Shown piece by piece: positions 54,749 through 63,182 of a DNA stretch of 64,000 nt. The position numbers and the translations under genes are program-made. The notes below the pieces were generated by a model that was not told where the DNA came from, did not search any database, and worked only from the letters and a program-made list of their open reading frames with translations. Origin of the DNA: CAZCAC01 sp964496575 (GTDB taxonomy: Bacteria; Planctomycetota; UBA1135; GCA-002686595); contig CAZCAC010000012.1 of assembly GCA_964496575.1 (NCBI GenBank), positions 1 to 64,000 of the forward strand, written 5' to 3'. The number at the start of each line of letters is the position of its first letter. Position 1 is the stretch's first letter.

Positions 54749-54771
54749 ACCGTACTGCTGCGCCGTCTCGC

Positions 54772-57531
54772 CTAGGGCTCGAACACGACCTCGACCGCGG
54801 GCGACAGGTTGAACTCGCTGGCGCAAGGTCCGGTCTGATCGCGATACCAGGCCTGGAAGACCCGAACATCACCGGAGATCCACCCCTGCTCGCCGGCCAT
54901 TCCGCCGGCCCAGCTCGCCTGTCCCCCGCCATCACCCAGTTCGACGCCGAGGCGGACGATGCCGCCGCCGGCGCAGCGAAGGCCGTCCCCGAAGGTGACG
55001 CCCAGGCCACCATTCACCGCATTCGAGCCCGCGAAAAGCAGTACGGGCTTGTCCGCGGGCATCTGCGTGCAGGTGAAGGTCAGATCATCCGCGGCCACGC
55101 TGGTCGAACCACCTCCGAGAAGAACCGCGCCCTGGCCCGCGGAGTTCGCGCAGCCTTCGCCAACCGCGCCGTCGTTGTTGCAGGGACAGGGGGTGCCGAG
55201 CCCATCGCCGAAACAGAGTGCCGTCCCCACCGTCGGGTCGGCCGGCACCAGCAGAAACGCCCTGGAGGCCGAATCCTTCGTCCCGCGGCCGACGATCCAC
55301 CCCGATTCATTGATGCCGTACGCCTCGAGGAGCAACCACCCCGAACCGGCGTGGATGTAGTCGTTCAGGTTGTCCATCGTGTTCCCCTGGTAGACGAAGG
55401 CACGGTGGATGGAGTTGCTCCACATCATTCCGCAGCAGTCGGTATTGACCCACTCGCCGAACGCGTAGCCGACAGCCTCGCCCGACTCGTTGATGGCGGT
55501 CGGAATCGCGTGTGCCTTGCCGATCATGGCCGGGAGGATGTTCATCGTGACGCCGTCGTGGATGAACGCCTTGCCCCAGGTGTCGTCGTTGAAGGAACGC
55601 CACCCGGCGACGTGGCCCGCCTCGTTGACGGCCCAGGCACTGCCCGAGACGTAGCTGCCGGAGAGCTGCTGCATGACCGGATTTCCGACGCTGTCGTACG
55701 TGAACGGCACCGCCCAGGCGTCGGCCGCCGAGCCCACCAGAGCCTCCCCGACCACCAGGCCGGCGGAATTGACCGCATAGGCCTTCGTGTAGCCATACCC
55801 GAGCTGGCCGAGATCGATCAGACCCGTCGCGGTCGCGGTCGAGAGGAACGCATGAGCGGGTCCGGAGAGCATCTCGGACATCCCCACGACCTGACCGAGC
55901 TCGTTGATCCCCAGAGTGATGCACGACGGCCCACCCAGAGTTCCGAGGTCGGTGCGAGCCATGGTTTGCAGATCGATCCTCCAGGCTCCGATCTCGTATC
56001 CGGCCACCTCTCCCGCCGAGTTGATCGCGGTCGCGCGGCCAGGCCCGAGATCGTGCTTCATCCCGTCGTAGTAGAAGCCATGGTACTGGCCGTCACCGGT
56101 GTCGAACCAGGCGCCGACGACGACCCCGTCATCATTGACGTCGTACGCGAGGCTCGTGGACTCGCCGGGTAACAGGCCCAGATCGACCGCGTTGTACTTC
56201 GGGATGGCCGTGGAATCACACTCGTCTCCGAGGCCGTCGCCGTCACTGTCCAGCTGGGACGGATTGTAGGTGGTCACGCAGTTGTCGCATGCGTCGCCGA
56301 CATCGTCTCCGTCCACATCGGACTGATCTTCATTTGCGTCGGAGGGGCAGTTGTCACAGTCGTCGATCCAGGTGTCGCCGTCGCTGTCCAGCTCGTCCTC
56401 GTCGTGGATGCCGTTTTGGTTGCAGTCGGCGTACGTCCGCAGGCGCTCGACCTGGAACGTTCCTGTCGGGGTCCCGTCCCAGCCGCCCATGACGTACAGG
56501 TACTCGTCATCGCCCAGTGCGACACCGGCGGCATGGCGCGGAATCGACAGGTCGGGGCCGAAGGACCAGGTCATCGTCTGCGGGTCGAGAACGAAGACCG
56601 TCGCCGCCGTGACGCCGGCGCTGCCGTCCGTTCCGTTGATCCCGCCGATCGAGTAGACCTGGTCGTCGGCGCCGAGCACGGCGGTCTGGTCGCTGAACGC
56701 CGGATCACCGGACGTGGGGTAAGGAAGCGGAGGGCCGACCGACCAGCTTCCCGACGCGATGTCGAAGGAGAAGACGCTGGAGGTTCGAGAGGTACCCCAC
56801 TGGTCGTATCCTCCGATCACCAGGATGTGGCCTTGCCCGTCGTACACGCCGGTACACCGCGCGCGCGCCGCCGGCATCGGCGCCAGGATCTCCCAGGTGT
56901 CGGTCGTCGAGTCGTAACGCTCGACGACCGCTTCGTTCGGCGCACCTTCCGCGAGAACCTCGGCCGGTCCACCGGGTCCGCCGCCCATCGCGTACAGGCG
57001 ACCCAACGGATCGATCGCGTATGCGAAGTTGGGCAGGTCGAAGTTCTTGTCCGCCAGCGTCGGACCGATCTCGGTGCCGAGTACCGGGTCGTAGACCATC
57101 GTCTTGACGGTACCCGTCGTATTGTCCTCCTCCGTCGGGCCGAATACGACGATCCGATCCAGGGCGTCCACTCCGACTCCCATCCGATCGTACTGGCCGT
57201 CGAACTCCTTGATCGTCTCCCAGCTCGTCGCGCCGGACATCAGACGGTGGGCCGTGCCGCGCTCGAGGGCGCCGCCGACCTCGTCGTTCTCGGCGCGCAG
57301 CGGTCGGCCGCCCAGCGCGTAGAGCGTGCCCTGGTGGTTGAGTCCCGCGAGACCCGTCCGCCCTTCGGTGACGTCGGGGAAGTCGATCGAGGACTCCCAG
57401 CCCTGGGGCGTCGCCGCCGCCGGGATTCCAAAGCCGAGTGTGAGGGCCATCGCGAGCGACCAGCGACGGGCAGCGCAGGCGCCGACGTCGTGTAGGGGGA
57501 ATGGACAGCGGATCGGGGCTCTCAGCATCAT
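54772..57531 (-). CDS. Secreted Kelch / thrombospondin-3 / HAF-repeat protein with the Cys-rich C-terminal domain
   Basis: A 919-residue protein. The start at 57531 has AAGGAG six bases upstream and opens a signal peptide (SLAMALTLGFGIPAAATPQG). Residues 45-400 are Kelch repeats (AGLNHQGTLYALGGRPL, HILVIGGYDQWGTSR, YLYVMGGWDGTPTGT). Next are type-3 thrombospondin calcium repeats rich in D-x-D-x-D-G (DSDGDTWIDDCDNCP, DSDGDGLGDECD). Then HAF-type repeats with INSAGEVAGYEIG, INELGQVVGMSEM, VNSAGLVVGEALV and INESGEAVGYAFG. The final 140 residues are the shared domain with PCPCNNDGAVGEGCANS, FGDGLRCAGG and FQAWYRD. Four repeat classes in one protein point to a calcium-stiffened surface protein. 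The ligand is unknown. Confidence 0.85.
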   Translation of the reverse strand: MMLRAPIRCPFPLHDVGACAARRWSLAMALTLGFGIPAAATPQGWESSIDFPDVTEGRTGLAGLNHQGTLYALGGRPLRAENDEVGGALERGTAHRLMSGATSWETIKEFDGQYDRMGVGVDALDRIVVFGPTEEDNTTGTVKTMVYDPVLGTEIGPTLADKNFDLPNFAYAIDPLGRLYAMGGGPGGPAEVLAEGAPNEAVVERYDSTTDTWEILAPMPAARARCTGVYDGQGHILVIGGYDQWGTSRTSSVFSFDIASGSWSVGPPLPYPTSGDPAFSDQTAVLGADDQVYSIGGINGTDGSAGVTAATVFVLDPQTMTWSFGPDLSIPRHAAGVALGDDEYLYVMGGWDGTPTGTFQVERLRTYADCNQNGIHDEDELDSDGDTWIDDCDNCPSDANEDQSDVDGDDVGDACDNCVTTYNPSQLDSDGDGLGDECDSTAIPKYNAVDLGLLPGESTSLAYDVNDDGVVVGAWFDTGDGQYHGFYYDGMKHDLGPGRATAINSAGEVAGYEIGAWRIDLQTMARTDLGTLGGPSCITLGINELGQVVGMSEMLSGPAHAFLSTATATGLIDLGQLGYGYTKAYAVNSAGLVVGEALVGSAADAWAVPFTYDSVGNPVMQQLSGSYVSGSAWAVNEAGHVAGWRSFNDDTWGKAFIHDGVTMNILPAMIGKAHAIPTAINESGEAVGYAFGEWVNTDCCGMMWSNSIHRAFVYQGNTMDNLNDYIHAGSGWLLLEAYGINESGWIVGRGTKDSASRAFLLVPADPTVGTALCFGDGLGTPCPCNNDGAVGEGCANSAGQGAVLLGGGSTSVAADDLTFTCTQMPADKPVLLFAGSNAVNGGLGVTFGDGLRCAGGGIVRLGVELGDGGGQASWAGGMAGEQGWISGDVRVFQAWYRDQTGPCASEFNLSPAVEVVFEP

Positions 57532-58344
57532 CTCGTGCTCCTTGGCGAGGAAGAACAGGAAGACCGGACCACCCCTGGCCTGGGGTGTCGTGCCGTAGGA
57601 CGGGCCTTCGATGAGTCCATCATTCCCGATCACGGGTCTTTTTCTCGTTACATCTCCGTCATGGAGCCGGGCACTGGCGCGTTGTGCCGCGGGCGAGTAC
57701 CGGAGCCCTATCAGGACTTTCCGGTCCTCTGACCCGCATCCACGCCGTTCGGCTGGCTGGCTCGTGCGCTGGTCAGGAGGCGAGCCGCGATGAGCTCCGC
57801 GGTCGACCTCGACGTCGGTGCCGCCGGCAGGGAAGCAGCACTCGATGCAGCAATGCGCGCCCGGTGCAGCGACATCCCTTTTCTCATTGCCCGGCCTGAG
57901 GTCAGGGCATCGAGGCTCTCGAGAATCGTGATCCGAACAGTCTGTTGACCGGTTTCGGTTGCGGGCGTCAGCCCGCGTTACGGCTTTCAGGCATAGTAGA
58001 TATTGGCCATGCTCGCCGCAGCCTACCCACACACCAACGCCACCCAGATTGCGGAACGTGGCAAAGAAATCCCAGAAGCATGAGCCTCTTTCAATTCCTG
58101 GTCGTTCGTGCGAATCCCATGCCGGTGGAGCTGGCCGAAATCGTGAGCGAGGTTCTCGATGTATTCAGCGCTGCGACCGAAGCGGCTCTACCCGTCCGTG
58201 TTCGGGCATGCTAGATTCAACGAGCCGGTGCTCGAAAGGTCGTGAGAGAAGTCCGCGACCGATTGACGCGGAGCGTCGCGTCCCTGCGCCGGAACGGTCC
58301 CCAGGTCACGCGCTACGCTTCACCAAGCTCGTACCACACTACCG
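57532..58344. other. 813-bp divergent intergenic region without a supported gene
   Basis: It separates two divergent secreted-protein genes. A perfect hairpin GCGGGC-GTCA-GCCCGC is at 57961-57976. Short frames on both strands exist but show no family sequence, no ribosome site and no codon bias like the neighbours. The G+C content is lower than the surrounding genes, especially at 57600-57700 and 57980-58110. It could hold promoters, a decayed gene or a small RNA; I cannot tell which. Confidence 0.4.
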
Positions 58345-60033
58345 ATGAGAACTCGACTTTGCCTCGCCTTCGTCTTCATCCTTCTCGCTGCTCCCTTCGC
58401 CCTTTCCCGATCGAGGACTGACGATTCCTGGCTGTGGAAACCGAGCGGCAGCATCATCGACCCCAACTGCGATTCCGGCTCCGAGTGGGGCTACACGCTG
58501 GCGCTCGATGGTGCGACCACCTTGATTGGCTCCCCGGGGTCCTGGGGGGGAGCAACTGGCGTGGTCTACGCGCTCGAGACACCGACCAGCAACTGGATCA
58601 GCCTCAGGCCACCGGACCTCGCGGCCGGAGCCCGATTCGGCTGTTCCCTCGCGTTTCAGGGAGATACGGCGCTCATCGGTGCATCGGATGACGACGACGC
58701 CGGCGTCCACTCGGGATCGGCCTACGTCTTCGTCCGTTCCGGCAGTTCCTGGAACAAGATGGCCAAGCTCGTCCCGACTGGATCGAGTGCCGACGATCAA
58801 TTCGGCTACTCGGTTGCACTCGATGGCAACCTCGCGCTGATCGGTGCTCCCTACGACGACACCGCCGCGGGGCAGGACGCAGGCTCGGCGTACGTGTACA
58901 CCGGGTCGGGAGCGAGCTGGTCTCTGATGCAGAAGCTCGAGGCGAGCGATGGGGCGACTCTCCAGTCCTTCGGCCGTTCGGTCTCGCTCTCTGGCGCGAC
59001 AGCACTGATCGGGGCTGACAAGGGCAGTGGCGCCACGTCGCTCTCCGGCGCCGCCTACGTGTTCACGCTGCGCGATGGGAGCTGGAGCGAAGAGGACAAG
59101 CTCTTCGCCGCGGACGGGAGCAACGGCGATCACTTCGGTCGTGTGCTCGAGCTCGAGGGCAATCGCGCCCTGGTCGGAGCGCCCAACTGTGATGACGCCG
59201 GGGCGAACAGCGGGGCGGCCTACGTGTTCGACCGATCGGGCTCGACCTGGACCCAGACCCAGAAGCTCTTTGCCAGTGACGCTGCTACGAAGGACATGTT
59301 CGGCTGGGACGTTGCGCTCGAAGGAGATACGGCCATGATCAGCGCACCGGACGATCCCTATCAGTACCCCGGTGGGATCTACGTGTTCCACCGTCAGGGC
59401 TCGAGCTGGAGCGAGGTGCAGAAGCTCCCCGAGCCGGATGATATCGGGTACTTCGGTGCTTGCATCGCCCTCCGCGGCAATCGTGTTCTGGTCTCGGACC
59501 CCCTCTTTCTCTTCCCCACGATCCACATCTACTCGCGCCCACCCGAGACCGGCATCGGAATGTGCTACGGCGATCCGGGCAGCGGAACACCCTGCCCCTG
59601 CGGAAACGACAACGACGGCAGCATCCCCGGCTCGGGATGCGACAACGGCGTCCATTCCTCCGGGGCGCAGCTGACCGGCTACGGGAAGCCGAACATCAGC
59701 GATGACGAGGTCTTCCTGAGGGCGACTCACGCCGAGCCGAACAACAGCGGCCTCTTCTTCCAGGGATCCTTGCGCGTGAACGGAGGGGCTGGTGTTCCCT
59801 TCGGCGACGGTCTGCGCTGTGCCGGGGGACAGGTGGTGCGCTTGCAGGTGACCTTCGCCGACGAAACGGGCACGTCGATGACCTCGATTCCCATCGCTGC
59901 CAAGGGAGGGGTGAGTCCGGGCGACTTCCGCTGGTACCAGTACTGGTACCGGACGACCGTCGATCCGCCGTGCGGTCCCGGGATCAACGACTTCAACACC
60001 TCGAACAGCATCCTGATCGTCTGGCAGCCCTGA
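58345..60033 (+). CDS. Secreted FG-GAP-like propeller with the Cys-rich C-terminal domain
   Basis: A 562-residue protein with a signal peptide (LCLAFVFILLAAPFALS). Seven repeats with the plan FGYSVALDGNLALIGAPYDD...GSAYVYTGSG-x-SW follow, the integrin-alpha-type repeat in which each blade has an F-G start and a G-A-P/S end. The last 165 residues are the shared domain: GMCYGDPGSGTPCPCGN, SGCDNGVHSSGAQL, FGDGLRCAGGQVV, YWYRTTVDPPCGPG and FNTSNSILIVWQP. The stop overlaps the next palindromic repeat by two bases. It resembles the protein at 52930 throughout, so the two are probably paralogues. Confidence 0.85.
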   Translation: MRTRLCLAFVFILLAAPFALSRSRTDDSWLWKPSGSIIDPNCDSGSEWGYTLALDGATTLIGSPGSWGGATGVVYALETPTSNWISLRPPDLAAGARFGCSLAFQGDTALIGASDDDDAGVHSGSAYVFVRSGSSWNKMAKLVPTGSSADDQFGYSVALDGNLALIGAPYDDTAAGQDAGSAYVYTGSGASWSLMQKLEASDGATLQSFGRSVSLSGATALIGADKGSGATSLSGAAYVFTLRDGSWSEEDKLFAADGSNGDHFGRVLELEGNRALVGAPNCDDAGANSGAAYVFDRSGSTWTQTQKLFASDAATKDMFGWDVALEGDTAMISAPDDPYQYPGGIYVFHRQGSSWSEVQKLPEPDDIGYFGACIALRGNRVLVSDPLFLFPTIHIYSRPPETGIGMCYGDPGSGTPCPCGNDNDGSIPGSGCDNGVHSSGAQLTGYGKPNISDDEVFLRATHAEPNNSGLFFQGSLRVNGGAGVPFGDGLRCAGGQVVRLQVTFADETGTSMTSIPIAAKGGVSPGDFRWYQYWYRTTVDPPCGPGINDFNTSNSILIVWQP

Positions 60034-60128
60034 TACGGAACCAGGTACAATTTCACGCACTTCCTGGGCTCCGGACCCCTCGAGTCCGCGGCTCGGGAAG
60101 TGCGTGAAAGTGAACCTGGTTCCGTATC
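60032..60128. repeat. Palindromic repeat, copy 3 (33-bp arms)
   Basis: Left arm 60032-60064 and right arm 60096-60128 are reverse complements with two mismatches, separated by 31 bases. The left arm begins GATACGGAACCAGGTACAAT, which shares TACGG-x-x-CCAGG-x-x-CAA with copy 1. It overlaps the stop of the upstream propeller gene and ends 14 bases before the next start, so it would form a strong hairpin in any read-through transcript. Confidence 0.8.
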
Positions 60129-60142
60129 GCCGAGACGAGATC

Positions 60143-60739
60143 ATGAAGAACCTCCCGAACACTCTCCTCTGCCTGCTCACCCCGCTCCTCTTCACCGCCT
60201 GCGGAGAGCGGGCGGAGACCGAGGACACCTGGACTCCGATCCCGATCGCCGAGCTCGACGCCGGAGCGAAGGCTCAGTACGCCCGAGCCGAGAGCGCGAA
60301 GGGCGAGATGTTCGGCGAGCTGATGACGGCGCTCATGGGCGCGATCGGCGAGTCCGGTCCGGCCGGGGCGATCGGCGTGTGCAACGAGAAGGCACCGGGC
60401 ATCGCGGCCTCGGTCTCGGAACGGCTCGAGCTGAAGATCGGCCGCACGTCGTGGAAGCTGCGCAACTCCGGCAATACCGCACCCGCCTGGTCCGAGACGC
60501 TCCTGAACGACCGCCCCGCGGAGCCGTGCGCCACGGTGAGCTCCGCGGGTCACCTCGGCGTCACCCTGCCGATCCAGGTGTCCGCCCCCTGCCTCACCTG
60601 TCACGGCGCGAAGGAGTCCCTCGCCCCCGACGTGCGCGACGCGATCGCCTCTCGCTACCCCGATGACCAGGCGACGGGATTCCAGAACGGCGACCTGCGG
60701 GGCTGGTTCTGGGTCGAGGTGCCGCCGGCGGGGAAGTAG
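60143..60739 (+). CDS. DUF3365 (Tll0287-like) lipoprotein with a heme-binding C-x-x-C-H
   Basis: A 198-residue protein. The start at 60143 is preferred because it opens a lipoprotein signal with lipobox LLFTAC (Cys20); upstream in-frame Met codons lie inside the palindromic repeat. The domain has VCNEKAPGIAASVSERLELKIGR-type sequence, LRNSGNTAPAWSE and, near the end, C150-L-T-C153-H154, a c-type heme site. DUF3365 domains are heme-containing redox or gas sensors, often attached to histidine kinases; here the domain stands alone and is anchored in the envelope. It probably handles electrons, or senses NO, O2 or redox state. Partners are not adjacent. Confidence 0.84.
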   Translation: MKNLPNTLLCLLTPLLFTACGERAETEDTWTPIPIAELDAGAKAQYARAESAKGEMFGELMTALMGAIGESGPAGAIGVCNEKAPGIAASVSERLELKIGRTSWKLRNSGNTAPAWSETLLNDRPAEPCATVSSAGHLGVTLPIQVSAPCLTCHGAKESLAPDVRDAIASRYPDDQATGFQNGDLRGWFWVEVPPAGK

Positions 60740-60759
60740 CGCCCGATCCGGGAATACGC

Positions 60760-60783
60760 ACCGCTCGCAGCGGTCTCCCTTTT
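60760..60783 (+). terminator. Hairpin plus T-run after the heme lipoprotein gene
   Basis: ACCGCT-CGC-AGCGGT (60760-60774) is a perfect 6-bp stem with a three-base loop, followed by CTCCCTTTT. It begins 20 bases after the stop of the heme lipoprotein gene, a normal place for intrinsic termination. Confidence 0.55.
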
Positions 60784-60871
60784 CCCGTTACCCGGTCCGA
60801 TGACGGGGTAGACCAGAGACGCGAAGCGGCTCGGTAGGGCCGCCTGACAACCTCGAACGAAGGAAGCACCG

Positions 60872-63172
60872 ATGCTCGCCACCTGGCTCCTCACCATCGC
60901 CCTCCTGCAGGCCGCCGCCTCATCTCCGGGCCAGGAAGTCGATCGCCTCTGCACCCGACTCGCCGCATTCGACTTCGCGGGCTCCGTGCTCGTCGCCGAA
61001 GGCGACCTGGTGTTGCTCCACAAGGGCTTTGGGCTGGCCGACCGCGAGGGAGGGCGGGCGATCGGGCCGCACACGGTCTTCGACATCGGATCGGTGACGA
61101 AGCAGTTCACGGCCACGGCGATCCTGGTGCTCGAGGAGCGAGGCGCGCTCTCCACGAGCGACTCCCTCGCGGAGTTCTTCACCGGCGTGCCCGAGGAGAA
61201 GCGGGCGATCACACTCGACCACCTGCTCTCCCATACGTCGGGGCTTCCGCCGTCGATTCCCGTCGGTTCGGCGACGACCGAGCGCGCCGTGCTCCTGGAG
61301 AGAGCGCTCGAGGCGGAGATGGCTTCCCGCCCCGGGGAAGCGTACGTCTACAACAACGTCGGCTACCTGCTGCTCGCCGCCGTCATCGAGGTCGAAACGG
61401 AGATGCCCTACGAGGACTTCGTGCGCGAGAACCTCTTCGCCCCGGCACGGCTTCGCGACACGGACTTCCTGCGAAGCGGCCGCGCCGACGACCGGCGCAC
61501 GGCGATCGGCTACGAAGGGGAACGCGTGCACGGGCCGGCGCAGAACGGGTGGTACTCGTGGGGGCTGCGCGGCGCGGGGGGTGTACTCTCGACGACCGGC
61601 GATCTCCACCGGTGGGTGCGAGCCGTCCAGGCGGGGAACATCCTCGGGCGCGAAGCACGCGAGAAGCTCTTCACCGCGACCGGCGACTCCGGCTACGCGC
61701 GCGGATGGATGCTCGGCGAGCGCGGCGAGCTCGGTCGGTGCGTGTACCACGGGGGGACGACGCGCGGATTCGAGGCGGCGCTCGATACGTATCCGGACCG
61801 CGACCTGGTGGTCGTCGTCCTGTGCAATGACCGTGGAACGTGCCGCTCCACCGCGTTCCGGATCGCCCGCGTCGCGGCCGGTCTGGAAGCGCCCCCGCCT
61901 CCGGTCGTGGAGGTCGCGCCCGTGGACCTCGCCGGCCGAGCCGGCCGCTACGTCACGAAGGACGGAGGGGAGCTCCTCCTGCGGGTCGAGGGTCGGGGGC
62001 TCACCGTCGAGCCCGACGTGGAGCTGCTCTGCCAGCTCGCGACCGGCGCCTCGACGAGCGAGCTCGAACGTGAGTCGGAGCCGAGGCGACTGGCCGAGGT
62101 GATCCTGGCCCGGCTCGAGCGCAGTGATGCGGAGGCGCTGAAGGAGCTCGTGGATCCGCGCTTCCCGAACTGGCACCACACGCTCAGCCACGTCTGGCGC
62201 GGCTGGGAGCTGAAGCACGGGGCGTATCTCGAAGGTCGCGTGATCGGCGCGAACGACTCGAGCGCGCTCGTCATGCTCGAATACACGAAGCGCCGCACGC
62301 TGATGGAGATGTTCTTCGCCGAGGACCGGCTGACGAGCTTCCGCCTCGACGGTGGGCTGCCCGAGTCGCGCCATTTCCTGCCCGCCTCGGACGACCTCTT
62401 CCGGCTCGAGAAGGTCGGTAGATCGTCGGGAGAGGCGGAGCTGAAGTTCGACGGCAAGGCGCTCGTATTCGAAGTGAGCGACCGGGGCCGGGCACGATCC
62501 ATCGAAGCGGTCTGGAAGGCGCCTCTCGAGGAGAGCGAGGATCAGCGCGAGCTCACTCTCGCCGAGCTGGCCGGAGAGTATCGGGTCCAGCCGCGGGGAA
62601 TGCTGCTCATCGAGGAGGCCGGTTCGGGGAGCCTCGCCCTGGCCTTCGACGCGGATGCGCTGTTCTCCTTCGCGACCGGCTGGACGACCGACGAGCTCGA
62701 ATCGGATCGCGCGAGCGAGAAGATCATTCGCGAGGTCTTCGCGAGCCTCCGGAAGGGGGACGTCGAACGCCTGAGACGAGTCCTGAGCACGAAGTGGTCG
62801 GATTGGCCAGAGCGACTCATCCCCGTGTTCCGCGACTGGGAGCGGAGTCGCGGTCCGCTGCGAAAGGCGGACTTCCTGGGCATGGATCGCGACCGCGCGT
62901 TCGTCGAGCTCGAGCACGAGAAGCGACGGACCCTCTTCGCCGGTACCATCCTGGAAGGGAGGCTCCAGGGGTTCGAGCTCGACGGTGGACTGCCCGAGGA
63001 GCGCGTCCTTCCCCGCACGGGTCCGCTCGAGTTCGGCTACCGCACCGAGGAGCGCCGCCCGCGGACGGCGACGCTCACCTTCCTGCTCGACGGGCGGGGG
63101 AAGGCGACGAGGCTCGTCCTCGTGGCCGGCGGTCCGGGGTGGGACGGAGGTCGGTTGACCGCGGAGCGTTGA
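60872..63172 (+). CDS. Secreted serine hydrolase (class C beta-lactamase type) with a duplicated C-terminal module
   Basis: A 766-residue protein with a short signal peptide. The N-terminal 330 residues are a beta-lactamase/D-Ala-D-Ala peptidase fold with all three motifs: S74-V-T-K77, Y160-N-N162 and H293-G-G295 (H-x-G class). Members hydrolyse peptide, ester or lactam bonds; the substrate is not visible. The C-terminal 420 residues contain two copies of a module of about 190 residues: the first starts LAGRAGRYVTKDGGELLLRV, the second LAELAGEYRVQPRGMLLIEE, each continuing with LKELVDPRFPNWHHTL or LRRVLSTKWSDWPERLI, then LEYTKRRTLMEMFF or LEHEKRRTLFAGTI, then FRLDGGLPESR or FELDGGLPEER. The duplicated part has no recognised family. 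Confidence 0.85.
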   Translation: MLATWLLTIALLQAAASSPGQEVDRLCTRLAAFDFAGSVLVAEGDLVLLHKGFGLADREGGRAIGPHTVFDIGSVTKQFTATAILVLEERGALSTSDSLAEFFTGVPEEKRAITLDHLLSHTSGLPPSIPVGSATTERAVLLERALEAEMASRPGEAYVYNNVGYLLLAAVIEVETEMPYEDFVRENLFAPARLRDTDFLRSGRADDRRTAIGYEGERVHGPAQNGWYSWGLRGAGGVLSTTGDLHRWVRAVQAGNILGREAREKLFTATGDSGYARGWMLGERGELGRCVYHGGTTRGFEAALDTYPDRDLVVVVLCNDRGTCRSTAFRIARVAAGLEAPPPPVVEVAPVDLAGRAGRYVTKDGGELLLRVEGRGLTVEPDVELLCQLATGASTSELERESEPRRLAEVILARLERSDAEALKELVDPRFPNWHHTLSHVWRGWELKHGAYLEGRVIGANDSSALVMLEYTKRRTLMEMFFAEDRLTSFRLDGGLPESRHFLPASDDLFRLEKVGRSSGEAELKFDGKALVFEVSDRGRARSIEAVWKAPLEESEDQRELTLAELAGEYRVQPRGMLLIEEAGSGSLALAFDADALFSFATGWTTDELESDRASEKIIREVFASLRKGDVERLRRVLSTKWSDWPERLIPVFRDWERSRGPLRKADFLGMDRDRAFVELEHEKRRTLFAGTILEGRLQGFELDGGLPEERVLPRTGPLEFGYRTEERRPRTATLTFLLDGRGKATRLVLVAGGPGWDGGRLTAER

Positions 63173-63182
63173 CGGGACCGAC

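Noticed and set aside
57959..58348. Short plus-strand frames in the divergent intergenic region
   Set aside because: No ribosome site, no recognisable sequence, and composition unlike neighbouring genes.
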